From: Helicobacter fennelliae
GTDB taxonomy: Bacteria > Campylobacterota > Campylobacteria > Campylobacterales > Helicobacteraceae
DNA: 64,000 nucleotides
Assembly (NCBI RefSeq): GCF_900451005.1
Contig: NZ_UGIB01000001.1
Span: 1,364,001-1,428,000, forward strand
Direction: 5' to 3'
The notes beneath the pieces were generated by a model, which saw only the letters and a program-made list of their open reading frames with translations, was not told the DNA's origin and did no database searches. The translations under genes were made by a program, and so were the position numbers. Below are positions 9,424-18,930 of the stretch, in pieces (the stretch's first letter is position 1; every line of letters begins with the position of its first letter).

Positions 9424-10872
9424 ATGCAATATGATGTGATTATTATTGGTGCTGGGATTGCTGGACTTTCGTGCGCGAGGTATTTAGATAAGCACCTCAA
9501 GGTTTTATTATTATGCAAAGAAGAGCCTTGGGATTGTAATACATTTTTCGCACAAGGTGGGATTACTTTTCCAAAAGATCCTTTGGATATGGATTTGCAT
9601 ATACAAGACACAATAAATGCTGGGGCTATGCATAATGATTATGAAGCAGTGAAGCTACTTAGCCAAGAGTCATTTGTGATTTTTAGTGATATTTTAGATT
9701 CTGGATTTTGCGTAGATAGGGATACAAATGGAGCAATTTTGTATGCCAAAGAAGGTGGGCATAGTATCGCTAGGATCATTCATTCTGGTGGCGATGGCAC
9801 AGGTAGGGCGATACATACTTTTTTGATTTCGCATTTATCGCACACTTTGCATAAAGGCGCGCAGGTTGTGGATTTACTTATAGAGGAGGATAGGTGTTAT
9901 GGGGTTGTCGTGCAGACCAAAACCAAACAATGCGCTTTTTATGCCAATCATATCGTCATCGCAAGTGGTGGAGTAGGTGGGCTTTTTGCATACCATACAA
10001 ACGCGCATACAATCAGCAGTGATATACACGCAATGGCTTTGGAAAATGGCTTAAAGCTTGAAGATATGGAAATGCTCCAATTCCACCCAACAGCGTTTGT
10101 GGATTCTCCTCATGCTCGAAAAACGCTCATCACTGAAGCCCTAAGAGGTGAGGGCGCAAAGATTATTAATTCCGCAGGCGAACGGTTTTTGTTTGATTAT
10201 GACAAAAGAGGAGAGCTTGCGCCAAGGGATATTGTCGCGCGCGCTATTTACAAGGAGCGGTTTATACGCGGGCAAAATGTATATCTTGATGCAAGTTGCC
10301 TTAATCAAAAAGAATTTATCCGCAAATTTCCAAATGTATATCGCTCACTTAAGGCATATCACATTGATGCGCCAAGTCAAAAGATTCCGATAGCACCTGC
10401 TTTTCACTACTCTATGGGCGGGATAAAAACTGAACTCAATGGGCTTGTTACGGGAATGAAAAATCTTTATGCGATCGGAGAATGTGCTCGAAGTGGCGTG
10501 CATGGGGCAAATCGTTTGGCAAGTAATTCATTGCTTGAGGGGTTGGTATTTGGCAAAATAGCCGCACAAACTATACAAAATAATCCGATCTCAAACCCCA
10601 AACGCAATTTTTCGATTTCACAAGAAGTGCTGCATAAAGAAGGCGATGAGCGATTGAAGAATGTTTTGCGTAAAATTATGTGGGAAAAAGTTGGGATTAT
10701 CCGCTCCAAAACATCGCTTCTTTCGGCATTAGAGGGTGTGGAGGTTATGGCATTAGGAAATATCGGAAGAATGCTAAGGCTTCGGCTTATGGTAGCCAAA
10801 GAAATCATCACCCAAGCACTCAACCGCAAGCAATCTTTAGGCGCGCATTATGTGTCGGATTCTGATGTATAG
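9424..10872 (+). CDS. nadB: L-aspartate oxidase
   Basis: NadB oxidises L-aspartate to iminoaspartate with FAD, the first step of de novo NAD synthesis (partner quinolinate synthase NadA). The 482-residue protein has the dinucleotide-binding motif VIIIGAGIAGLSCARYL at residues 4-20. Family signatures include EGGHSIARIIHSGGDGTGRA, MLQFHPTAF, LITEALRGEGAKI, and the C-terminal FAD contact GVHGANRLASNSLLEGLVFG. The C-terminal helical domain is shorter than in E. coli NadB (540). Succinate dehydrogenase flavoprotein is the main alternative, but the size and the ALRGEGA region favour NadB. Confidence 0.92.
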   Translation: MQYDVIIIGAGIAGLSCARYLDKHLKVLLLCKEEPWDCNTFFAQGGITFPKDPLDMDLHIQDTINAGAMHNDYEAVKLLSQESFVIFSDILDSGFCVDRDTNGAILYAKEGGHSIARIIHSGGDGTGRAIHTFLISHLSHTLHKGAQVVDLLIEEDRCYGVVVQTKTKQCAFYANHIVIASGGVGGLFAYHTNAHTISSDIHAMALENGLKLEDMEMLQFHPTAFVDSPHARKTLITEALRGEGAKIINSAGERFLFDYDKRGELAPRDIVARAIYKERFIRGQNVYLDASCLNQKEFIRKFPNVYRSLKAYHIDAPSQKIPIAPAFHYSMGGIKTELNGLVTGMKNLYAIGECARSGVHGANRLASNSLLEGLVFGKIAAQTIQNNPISNPKRNFSISQEVLHKEGDERLKNVLRKIMWEKVGIIRSKTSLLSALEGVEVMALGNIGRMLRLRLMVAKEIITQALNRKQSLGAHYVSDSDV

Positions 10873-11271
10873 TGATGTTGTGAAGTTAGATTTTGTGGTT
10901 ATCTAGCTTGTGAGTTGTATTTGCTTAGAATCTAAGCACAAACCCACGCTAGAATCCAAAATGAAGCAGAATCTAAATATTGCATATTTTATTTTATTGC
11001 TTTATTTTTGGAATCTAGAATCTAAAAGTGGATTCTATGGATTGCCACGCTCGTTTTACCCACTCACAATGACAAGCCTAATCTGTCATTGTGAGGACGA
11101 TAGGACGAAGCAAAAGAAAACCAAAATCTAGAATCTAAAATAAAATCCGTCATAGAATCCAAACAAAATCTAAATCACAATCTAAACCCAAAAAGTAGAA
11201 TCTACAAGCAGAATCTATACAAAATGGAATTATTTTTGCTTTTTGTCTTGTATCTTATGCAGGAGCAGGAA
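10873..11271. other. Intergenic region nadB to Sel1 gene, packed with AGAATCT words
   Basis: About 400 bp without a gene. It contains roughly a dozen AGAATCT/AGATTCT words, a perfect small hairpin (TGCTTAG/CTAAGCA, 10922-10938) and a palindromic element at 11041-11112. I see no clear terminator T-tract. Confidence 0.6.
11041..11112. repeat. GTCATTG-type palindromic element
   Basis: ATTGCCACGCTCG then CTCACAATGAC, followed by TGTCATTGTGAG, match the ends of the palindromic repeats seen at 40215, 40551-40697 and 51243. It appears to be a degenerate or double copy. Confidence 0.55.
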
Positions 11272-12405
11272 ATGAAAGGGATTTTACTTTTTGTATGTTA
11301 TGTGATATTTGCGATCGCAGCAGATCCAAGCTTTGATGATATAGCGCAGCAAGGCGCGCAATATAATGACTCTGGTTTGTTGCCCCCTTCGCAAAATCCT
11401 TCATTGAGCGCAAATACCCCACAAAATGGCAGTGAAAATCAAATGCTAACCCCAAATGCGCCAATGGCAGAGCCAAAAGATGACGCACTTCCGCATCAAT
11501 ACCCCATGACAGATAGGCTAGATTCTCCTGATGTAGCGACTGCACAGCTCAAAGCCGCTATGGATTATGCCAAAAAAGGCGATTATGTGAATGCGTTTGG
11601 GTTATTTAAAAAATCCTGCGATGGCGGTAATGCTTCTGGGTGCTTTGGGCTTGGCACGATGTATGCTGTGGGTCGTGGCGTTGATATGGATTTAGAAAAA
11701 GCAAAAAAATATTACGAAATGGGCTGCTCTGCTGGCGATCCGACTTCTTGCACAAATCTTGCGATGATTTATAATGATGACAAAAACGCCTCAAAAGACG
11801 ACAAAGAGCTTGCAGTGCAGTTTTATATGACTGCATGTCAAGGAGGCGATGCGATTGCGTGCAATAATTTGGGCTTTATGTATGCAAATGGCGATGGTGT
11901 AACCAAAAATTTTTTTACTGCTGTAAAGTATTATAAAATGGCGTGCGATGGTGGCAGTAATCTTGGGTGCTACAATCTAGGGCTTACAAACAATACTCAA
12001 AACATCTATGGCAAAAACAAAAACAAGCTCTCAAAGCCTGATTTAAACTATATGGCGTGCAATGCTGGAGATATAAAGGGCTGTGCAAATTTAGGGTATA
12101 TGTATGCAAATGGGCTTGATGGCGCACCACTTAGCTATGCGTATGCGGCAAAGTATTTTAAAATGGCGTGTGATGGGCTTGATATAGGCAGTTGTAGCAA
12201 TCTTGGCGTGCTGTATCAAAAAGGTTTAGGTGTTACGCAAAACATAGATTACGCGCTTGATTTATATGCGTATGCTTGCAATGCTGGATTGCAGCAAGGG
12301 TGCGATAATTATCGGATATTAAAGCAGGATTTAAGTATCAATCCGCACCCAAAATACAATATCAAACCCCAACCGATGAAAAAATCACTTTTTTATCAAC
12401 GTTAA
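11272..12405 (+). CDS. Secreted Sel1-repeat, cysteine-rich protein (Hcp family)
   Basis: The 377-residue protein has an N-terminal signal peptide (MKGILLFVCYVIFAIAAD). A Pro/Asn/Gln-rich linker to about residue 95 leads into six or so Sel1-like repeats of about 36 residues, each with paired cysteines (for example CDGGNASGCFGLGTMY and CQGGDAIACNNLGFMY). This is the architecture of the Helicobacter cysteine-rich proteins HcpA-E, secreted repeat proteins with disulfide-linked helix pairs, some of which are immunogenic. Start 11272 has AGGAGCAGGA just upstream. An in-frame ATG at 11224 would precede the signal peptide with a second hydrophobic stretch. The ligand is unknown. Confidence 0.8.
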   Translation: MKGILLFVCYVIFAIAADPSFDDIAQQGAQYNDSGLLPPSQNPSLSANTPQNGSENQMLTPNAPMAEPKDDALPHQYPMTDRLDSPDVATAQLKAAMDYAKKGDYVNAFGLFKKSCDGGNASGCFGLGTMYAVGRGVDMDLEKAKKYYEMGCSAGDPTSCTNLAMIYNDDKNASKDDKELAVQFYMTACQGGDAIACNNLGFMYANGDGVTKNFFTAVKYYKMACDGGSNLGCYNLGLTNNTQNIYGKNKNKLSKPDLNYMACNAGDIKGCANLGYMYANGLDGAPLSYAYAAKYFKMACDGLDIGSCSNLGVLYQKGLGVTQNIDYALDLYAYACNAGLQQGCDNYRILKQDLSINPHPKYNIKPQPMKKSLFYQR

Positions 12406-12424
12406 ATCCTAGAATCTAAAACTA

Positions 12425-13519
12425 ATGATTTTGTATATCCACATTCCTTTTTGCGACCATAAATGTGGATATTGCACTTTTAATTCATACACAGATAAGC
12501 ACCATCTAAAAAGCCTGTATATACAAAGTTTGCTTCAAGACATCAAAGCGACATTGCGGTGGTGGAAAATCTATCACAATGGGCAGAATCTAGATTCTAT
12601 TTATATTGGTGGTGGCACGCCAAATATTTTAGATTCTAGGGCGTATGCTAGGATCTTTGAGTGTATTTATCAATTCACCTCCACTCCAAAAGAAATCACC
12701 ATAGAATCTAATCCAAACCTCCTTCAAAAGCAATGGTGCAAGGATCTTATATCATTTGGGATTAATCGTATCAGCATTGGCGTGCAAAGCTTTTTTGATG
12801 ATACATTAGTATTTTTGGAGCGCAAACATACTTATAAGGATATTTTTAAGTCCATAGAATGCGCGAGGGATTTTGAGCATATCAGCATTGATCTTATCTA
12901 TGGCACGCCTTTTGACTCTACGCAAAGACTTGCAGAAGAAATCGCTTATGCCACATCATTACCTATAGATCATCTCTCTGCATATAGCTTGACATTAGAA
13001 GAAGGCTCAAGCCTGCATAGACGCTATCATGACATAAAGCCCGATATGACAAAACATAATGAATATAACGAATATGGCGATAGCGAATATAATAATGGCG
13101 AATATGTCGCAACTCTTTTGCGCGAAGCGGGATTTATGCAATATGAGGTTTCAAACTACGCGAGAGGATACAAAAGTTTGCATAATTTAAGCTATTGGCG
13201 AGGAGATGAATACCTTGGTTGCGGGGCTGGTGGATTTGGCAGAATCAAAAATGTGCGCTATTGTGGCACACATAATATAGAACGTTATATCCAAAATCCA
13301 CTCTACAAACATAAAGAATATCTAAGCATTAAGGATTTGGATTTTGAGCGGTTGTTTTTGGGACTACGTTGTGAGATCGGCATCTCTACGCACAATCTTA
13401 ACCCAAAAAAGGTTGAGATATTGTGTAGCGAAAATAAATGTATGTATTTAGATCATCACAGCATACGCGCTAAGAATTTCTTTTTGGCTGATGAAATAGC
13501 GTTGTGGTTGTCATCTTAG
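12425..13519 (+). CDS. hemW: Radical SAM heme chaperone HemW
   Basis: This 364-residue radical-SAM protein has the cluster motif IPFCDHKCGYCTF (Cys10, Cys14, Cys17). The fourth Cys found in HemN (CxxxCxxCxC) is replaced by Phe19, which separates HemW heme chaperones from true coproporphyrinogen III dehydrogenases. SIYIGGGTPN and FGINRISIGVQSF are family motifs. HemW inserts heme into respiratory enzymes. The genuine HemN is at 15127, which supports this assignment. It begins 19 bp after the Sel1 gene. Confidence 0.88.
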   Translation: MILYIHIPFCDHKCGYCTFNSYTDKHHLKSLYIQSLLQDIKATLRWWKIYHNGQNLDSIYIGGGTPNILDSRAYARIFECIYQFTSTPKEITIESNPNLLQKQWCKDLISFGINRISIGVQSFFDDTLVFLERKHTYKDIFKSIECARDFEHISIDLIYGTPFDSTQRLAEEIAYATSLPIDHLSAYSLTLEEGSSLHRRYHDIKPDMTKHNEYNEYGDSEYNNGEYVATLLREAGFMQYEVSNYARGYKSLHNLSYWRGDEYLGCGAGGFGRIKNVRYCGTHNIERYIQNPLYKHKEYLSIKDLDFERLFLGLRCEIGISTHNLNPKKVEILCSENKCMYLDHHSIRAKNFFLADEIALWLSS

Positions 13520-13727
13520 ATTTTAGAATCTTGTTTGTTGTAGAATCTAGAATCTCTAAAATTTTATAAAATCCTACTTATTCTAAGATTTTTTTTAGTC
13601 ATTTTCAAGTATAGTGAAAGATTTATTTTGGAAGTGTAGTAGAGTTCATTTTTGCAATTTTGTTTGCGAATTTGGCATAGATTTGCAAAAATCAATACTT
13701 AGTGAAGGTTAATAAGGTTTAGAAATT

Positions 13728-14708
13728 ATGCGTCATTTTTTAACATTAAAAGATTTTTCAAAGCAAGAGATTATAGATATTATGTGTTTGAGCTTTTCAG
13801 TCAAGGCTGATTTTTTGCGCGATAGAGAGTCAAATACAAAATATTTTCGCAATAAGATTCTAGGAATGATTTTTGAAAAACCATCAACGCGCACACGCGT
13901 AAGCTTTGAGGCTGGAGCATATCAGCTTGGCGGTCAAGCAATCGTGCTTATGGGTAAAGATACGCAAATTGGTCGTGGAGAGCCTATCAAAGATACTGCT
14001 AGGGTGATGAGCGGAATGGTGGATATGATTATGATGCGCACATTTGAGCAAGAAAAGCTTGAAGAATTTGCGACATACTCAAGCGTGCCAATTATCAATG
14101 GGCTTACAGATTTGTATCACCCAGTGCAGGTTTTGGCGGATTTGATGACGATTATTGAGTGTGGATTTTATACTGATGATTTCAAAGATTGTGCTTTGGA
14201 GTTTAAGGATTGTAGCCAAAAAAAATCTAGCCCAATCATCGCGTATGTAGGAGATGGCAATAATATCGTGCATTCATGGCTGTATTTGGCTGCTCTTTTG
14301 GGATTAGAATTTCGTATCGCTTGCCCTAATGGCTATTCTCCAGATGAGGCAATTACACAAACAGCACTCACGCTTGCCAAATCTTCGCACGCCAAAATCT
14401 CGCTCACACAAGATCCTAATGTAGCCGTGAAGGATTGCAATATCATCATCACTGATACATGGATCTCAATGGGTCAAGAAGATCAAAAGCAGCAAAAAAT
14501 CGCTATTTTTAAAGAGTATTGCGTAGATCAAGCTTTAATGGCAAAAGCAAGTGATGATGCGATTTTTTTGCATTGCCTGCCTGCTTATCGTGGATATGAA
14601 GTGAGCGAGGAGGTATTTGAGGGCGACAAAAGCAAAGTGTGGCAAGAAGCGCATAATAGATTGCATATCCAAAAAGGAATCATGGTATGGCTACAACAAA
14701 ATCAATAA
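13728..14708 (+). CDS. argF: Ornithine carbamoyltransferase
   Basis: ArgF makes citrulline from ornithine and carbamoyl phosphate in arginine synthesis. The 326-residue product has the carbamoyl-phosphate loop STRTR at residues 53-57, the HPVQ motif in LYHPVQVLADLMT, and HCLPA at about residue 282 with the conserved Cys. There is an unusual insert of about 15 residues around KDCALEFKDCSQKK. A 208-bp AT-rich leader precedes it, with AAGG about 10 nt before ATG. H. pylori lacks this enzyme as far as I recall. The 3' end overlaps the next gene by 22 bp. Confidence 0.94.
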   Translation: MRHFLTLKDFSKQEIIDIMCLSFSVKADFLRDRESNTKYFRNKILGMIFEKPSTRTRVSFEAGAYQLGGQAIVLMGKDTQIGRGEPIKDTARVMSGMVDMIMMRTFEQEKLEEFATYSSVPIINGLTDLYHPVQVLADLMTIIECGFYTDDFKDCALEFKDCSQKKSSPIIAYVGDGNNIVHSWLYLAALLGLEFRIACPNGYSPDEAITQTALTLAKSSHAKISLTQDPNVAVKDCNIIITDTWISMGQEDQKQQKIAIFKEYCVDQALMAKASDDAIFLHCLPAYRGYEVSEEVFEGDKSKVWQEAHNRLHIQKGIMVWLQQNQ

Positions 14709-15130
14709 AAATGTCTCACTTTATGCAGACAAACAACATCATCAACGCGAGCAAAATCTCGGATTCTCAAATGCTACTTCATCTTGAAAAAGGTTCATTT
14801 GATCCTCATGAAATGTGGTTTATGAAAGATGATGATGAAAACGAATATGCTGTCATGCCACAAAATGTCCTCAAAAAAATCATCTCTATCATACGCAACG
14901 CACATGAAGAAAAAGTCTATCTTGAACTCTCAAGAGATATTAGCCAAAATACGCCCATTGACTTTGATGATGTAATGGTTGTCGCACTTGAGAGACTAGA
15001 ATCTAGACGTCTCCCAGATGGCTCACTTCCGCAGATTAACACAAAAGCCATGGTGAAAGAGCTGAAAAAAGAGTATCCAAATTTATTTATAGATTTAAAT
15101 CAATATTATTTTTTACAAGGATTAAAATGA
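14687..15130 (+). CDS. Conserved Campylobacterota protein (HP0664-like), between argF and hemN
   Basis: The 147-residue product is soluble, with no signal peptide, membrane segment or recognised catalytic motif. It is acidic in the middle (FMKDDDENEY) and ends NLFIDLNQYYFLQGLK. The position directly before hemN and a glpC-like gene matches HP0664. Start 14687 lies inside argF, with AAAAAGGA about 9 nt upstream. An alternative ATG at 14711 follows the argF stop. The 3' end overlaps hemN by 4 bp, so coupled translation is likely. Function unknown. Confidence 0.7.
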   Translation: MATTKSIKMSHFMQTNNIINASKISDSQMLLHLEKGSFDPHEMWFMKDDDENEYAVMPQNVLKKIISIIRNAHEEKVYLELSRDISQNTPIDFDDVMVVALERLESRRLPDGSLPQINTKAMVKELKKEYPNLFIDLNQYYFLQGLK

Positions 15131-16512
15131 TAGATTTTGCTAAATTTGCCAAATACTCAAAATCCGCGCCCCGCTACACAAGCTATCCTACTGCGGTTGA
15201 ATTCCACCAAAAATTTGGCAAACAAGAGCTCAAAGAAAGCCTAGCGCGCAATGATGCCTTTGACACACAAGAATCCAAACTTCCACTCTCGCTTTATGTG
15301 CATTTGCCTTTTTGTAGAAGTGCGTGTTATTTTTGTGGGTGCAATGTGATTTATACAAGCAAAGAGGACAAAAAAGATCGCTATATCTCGTATCTCAAAA
15401 AAGAGCTTGAGATTCTCAAAACCCTTATGAATACACATCGCGAAGTTGTGCAGTTTCACTTTGGTGGAGGCACGCCGACATTTTTTGATGCTAGACAGCT
15501 TGGCGAAGTGATAGCCCTTATCAAAGATACTTTTCAAAATTTCGCTCCAGATGCGGAGATAAGCTGCGAAATTGATCCGCGCTATTTTGAAGAAAGTCAA
15601 ATGAAAGTGCTTAAAGATGGTGGTTTTAATCGCCTAAGCTTTGGCGTGCAGGATTTTGATAATCTCGTCCAAGAGGCTATACATAGATTCCAAGATACAG
15701 AGCTTGTAAAAAGCGCAGTGAGTCTTGCTAGAGCGTATCATATAGATTCTATTAATTTTGATTTGATTTATGGATTGCCACATCAAACAATCACAAGCTT
15801 TATGGAGACTTTGCAAAAAGTCATATCACTTTGCCCCGATAGATTAGCGATTTTTAATTACGCGCATGTCCCATGGATCAAAAAAACAATGCGTAAAATC
15901 GATGAAAGCACGCTTCCGCCACCACAGACAAAGCTAGAAATCCTAGAAAAAACAATCGCTTTCCTTGCACGCAATGGCTATGAAATGATCGGTATGGATC
16001 ATTTTGCTAAAAAAAGCGATGAGCTCTATATCGCCAGCCAAAAAAACCAACTCAGACGAAATTTTCAGGGCTACACCACAAAAGGATTCTCGCAGACTAT
16101 CGGCATAGGGCTAACTTCAATAAGCGAAGGAAAGGATTATTACGCGCAAAATTACAAAGATATGGCACTTTATGAAAGTGCGCTTGATCGTGGAGAAATG
16201 CCAATTGAGCGCGGAATCAGACTAAGTGATGAAGATATGTTACGCAAAGATGTGATTATGAGCCTTATGAATACGCTTAAACTTGAATTTAAAGACATCG
16301 AGCAGCGATACAAAATGGATTTCAAACAGCACTTCTACAAAGAGCTTCAAGAACTCTCACACTACCAAGAAATAGGAATCTTAAAAGTAGATCATAGCGG
16401 AATCTACACAACCCAAACAGGTGGCTTACTTATCCGCAATATCGCTATGGTATTTGATGAATACCTCACCAAAATCCCACAAGAAGAACATAAATTTAGT
16501 AAAAGCGTATGA
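15127..16512 (+). CDS. hemN: Oxygen-independent coproporphyrinogen III dehydrogenase
   Basis: This radical-SAM enzyme decarboxylates coproporphyrinogen III to protoporphyrinogen IX without oxygen. The 461-residue product carries the HemN-type cluster motif HLPFCRSACYFCGCN with Cys63, 67, 70 and 72. Other motifs are RYTSYPTAVEF near the N-terminus, FGGGTPTFF and FNRLSFGVQDF. The length equals E. coli HemN. It overlaps both neighbours by 4 bp, forming a tight unit with the HP0664-like and glpC-like genes as in H. pylori (HP0664-HP0666). Confidence 0.95.
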   Translation: MIDFAKFAKYSKSAPRYTSYPTAVEFHQKFGKQELKESLARNDAFDTQESKLPLSLYVHLPFCRSACYFCGCNVIYTSKEDKKDRYISYLKKELEILKTLMNTHREVVQFHFGGGTPTFFDARQLGEVIALIKDTFQNFAPDAEISCEIDPRYFEESQMKVLKDGGFNRLSFGVQDFDNLVQEAIHRFQDTELVKSAVSLARAYHIDSINFDLIYGLPHQTITSFMETLQKVISLCPDRLAIFNYAHVPWIKKTMRKIDESTLPPPQTKLEILEKTIAFLARNGYEMIGMDHFAKKSDELYIASQKNQLRRNFQGYTTKGFSQTIGIGLTSISEGKDYYAQNYKDMALYESALDRGEMPIERGIRLSDEDMLRKDVIMSLMNTLKLEFKDIEQRYKMDFKQHFYKELQELSHYQEIGILKVDHSGIYTTQTGGLLIRNIAMVFDEYLTKIPQEEHKFSKSV

Positions 16513-17816
16513 ACCCTCTTAACCTTAGCTCATTATCAGATTCTTGCGTCAAATGTGGCAAATGCGTCCCACAATGCACGATTTATCGTGTAACACGAGA
16601 AGAAGTAACCTCACCGCGTGGATATTTGGATCTTGTCGGCGCATATGCAAGGGGCGATTTAGAGCTTGAACTTAATGTCAAAAATTTCTTAGAATCTTGC
16701 TTTTTATGCACAACTTGTGTCGAGGCTTGTCCTACGCATTTGCCTGTCGATCGGGCGATTGAGAAAATCCGCGTAGAAATTGCCAAACAATATGGAATCG
16801 CTTGGTATAAGAGAATCTATTTTTATTTATTGCGACATCGCAAGCTTATGGATTTTGTGTTTTCGTTTGTGGATTTTATCGCGCCTTGTGTGTTTCAAAA
16901 AACCGCATCAAATGACAATAAAATCCGCTTTTTTACAAATCGAGTCGTGTTTCCATTTCAAAAGAAAAGCTTTTTGCAAAAACATAGTGGCAAAAGAAGC
17001 GAAATACACAATCAAAAAACCCCATATACGCCAAATTTAGCGCATAAAAAAGTCGCGATTTTTATTGGTTGCTTGGCAAATTATAATTATATCAATGTGG
17101 GCGAGAGTCTTTTGGAGATTCTTGCGTATCTTGGAATTGATGTGCTGATACCAAAGCAAGAATGCTGCGGTGCGCCAGCGTATTTTACCGGAGATATACG
17201 CACCACCACAACTCTTATCAAAAAAAACATTCAATATTTTGAGGGTTTTATTGATGAAGTTGATGCGATCCTTATCCCTGAAGCCACTTGCGCGGCTATG
17301 CTGATGAGTGATTGGGCTCATGCGCTAAGTGAGGAAGCAGAATCTAGCTTGAGAAACTCATGGATAGAGCGACTCAATAAGCTTACACCAAAAATGAATA
17401 TGGCAAGTGTTTGGCTATATCACAATACAAATCTCGCACAAATCCTCAAAACAAAAGGCACAAATCCCGCGACACTCACTTATCATGACCCATGTCATGC
17501 CAAAAAAGTGCTCAAAATCCACAAAGAACCACGCGCCCTCCTTACGCAAAATTACCATATCACTGAAATGAGCGAACCTGATAGATGTTGTGGGTTTGGC
17601 GGGGTGAGTATGCAAGCTGATAGATATAATCTCACACTAAAAGCTGGGGCACCAAAAGCGCAGATGATAAAAGAGAGTGGCGCACAAATCGTAAGCGCAG
17701 AATGCAGTGCGTGCAGAATGCAAATCACAAATTCACTGCATCAAGCCAACGCAAAAGCAAGCTTTATCCACCCACTCGAGCTTATCGCAAAAAGTCTTAA
17801 GGAGAAATTGCGATGA
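16509..17816 (+). CDS. (Fe-S)-binding protein of GlpC/GlcF/LutA type with CCG domains
   Basis: The 435-residue protein has two 4Fe-4S ferredoxin motifs (Cys13-16-19-23 and Cys64-67-70-74) and two cysteine-rich CCG domains (CCGAPAYFTGD, about 218, and CCGFGGVSMQADRY, about 358). This is the layout of electron-transfer subunits of glycerol-3-phosphate, glycolate and lactate dehydrogenases. HP0666 is annotated glpC. No flavoprotein partner lies next to it, so the substrate is uncertain. It overlaps hemN and the glycosyltransferase gene by 4 bp at each end. Confidence 0.85.
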   Translation: MNPLNLSSLSDSCVKCGKCVPQCTIYRVTREEVTSPRGYLDLVGAYARGDLELELNVKNFLESCFLCTTCVEACPTHLPVDRAIEKIRVEIAKQYGIAWYKRIYFYLLRHRKLMDFVFSFVDFIAPCVFQKTASNDNKIRFFTNRVVFPFQKKSFLQKHSGKRSEIHNQKTPYTPNLAHKKVAIFIGCLANYNYINVGESLLEILAYLGIDVLIPKQECCGAPAYFTGDIRTTTTLIKKNIQYFEGFIDEVDAILIPEATCAAMLMSDWAHALSEEAESSLRNSWIERLNKLTPKMNMASVWLYHNTNLAQILKTKGTNPATLTYHDPCHAKKVLKIHKEPRALLTQNYHITEMSEPDRCCGFGGVSMQADRYNLTLKAGAPKAQMIKESGAQIVSAECSACRMQITNSLHQANAKASFIHPLELIAKSLKEKLR

Positions 17817-18904
17817 AAAGTATCGCCCTTACAGTAGGAGATTTGAGTATCACAGGAGGTGCGGAGAGAGTGGTTGTCAATCTCGCACATGCGTTTTTGG
17901 AGCTAGGCTACAATGTCGAAATTATAAGCTTTTTTCAGAAAAATAAAGATTTCCCATATCAAATCAATCAAAAAATAAAAATCACAATTATACATCATGG
18001 TTCAGAATATGAATTAAAAGATCGCTATCATGGATTTTGGCGGAAACTCTATTTTAAAAATTTTTACAAAATAGCTTTAAGCTATCAGATAAAAAAACAT
18101 TATAAACATATTGATACATTTATCGTAAGTGATTGGACTTATACGCCGTTTTTTAAAAACAAAAACACATATTATATAAAAATCATTCATTGCAACTTTG
18201 TGCGATATAATTCCCGCAATAAATATTTTGATACACTTGTTGTGTTAAGCTCTAGCGAACTTAATCTATGGAAGCAATACCACAAAAATGTCAAGGTGAT
18301 CCCAAACTTTCTACCAAGCATTCCTAGTGCGCGCGCGGATTCTAATAATAAAGTCGTGCTAGCTGTTGGTAGAATGGATAGGGGTGATCAAAAAGGCTTT
18401 TTGCGCCTTATAGATATTTGGAATCTTTTAGCACAAGATACGAGCTTTACGCCTATTTTTAAAAAATGGCGGTTGTATATCGTGGGCGATGGGGAATTAA
18501 AGCAAGAGATAGAATCTAAGATTGCCGTGCTTGAACTATCAGATTCTATAATTTTAAAGCCCTTTACCAAGCAGATTGAAAAGGAATATCTAAGTGCTAG
18601 CATTTATGCGCTCAGCAGTCATTTTGAGGGGCTACCAATGGTGCTTTTAGAATCTAGTGCTTATAGCTTGCCAAGCGTGGCATTTGATGTGAAATCAGGT
18701 CCAAGTGATATTATCGAGGATTTAGAATCTGGCTTTTTAGTAACAGATAATGACTTGCAAGGCTTTGCGGAAAGGCTCAAGCTTTTAATGAGCGATGAAG
18801 CTCTGCGCGCGCGCTTTGGGATAAAAGCCAAGCAAATCGTGCAGGAGAGATTTGGCAAAGAAATAGTGATGAAAGAGTGGAAAAAAGCACTACAACAAAC
18901 ATAA
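17813..18904 (+). CDS. Glycosyltransferase family 4 (GT-B fold)
   Basis: The 363-residue enzyme has the N-terminal glycine-rich loop DLSITGGAERVVVNLAHAF. The GT4 C-terminal domain has VLAVGRMDRGDQKGFLRLI, then LYALSSHFEGLPMVLLESSAYSLP-type sequence containing the E-x7-E nucleotide-sugar motif. It probably adds a hexose to lipooligosaccharide core, judging by the two family 2 transferases that follow. The start (AAGGAG, 8 nt before ATG) is inside the previous gene. Donor and acceptor cannot be read from sequence. Confidence 0.85.
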   Translation: MKSIALTVGDLSITGGAERVVVNLAHAFLELGYNVEIISFFQKNKDFPYQINQKIKITIIHHGSEYELKDRYHGFWRKLYFKNFYKIALSYQIKKHYKHIDTFIVSDWTYTPFFKNKNTYYIKIIHCNFVRYNSRNKYFDTLVVLSSSELNLWKQYHKNVKVIPNFLPSIPSARADSNNKVVLAVGRMDRGDQKGFLRLIDIWNLLAQDTSFTPIFKKWRLYIVGDGELKQEIESKIAVLELSDSIILKPFTKQIEKEYLSASIYALSSHFEGLPMVLLESSAYSLPSVAFDVKSGPSDIIEDLESGFLVTDNDLQGFAERLKLLMSDEALRARFGIKAKQIVQERFGKEIVMKEWKKALQQT

Positions 18905-18930
18905 ATATCAAAAAAAAAGAGTTAGAATCT

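Noticed and set aside
9244-9429. N-terminal extension of the DUF721 protein to 9429
   Set aside because: The extra 62 codons are antisense to the small lipoprotein gene and look non-proteinaceous. The family N-terminus fits ATG 9243.
13520-13727. Riboswitch or arginine operator before argF
   Set aside because: The leader is AT-rich with only a weak TTTGCAA repeat. No recognisable riboswitch fold or ArgR box.
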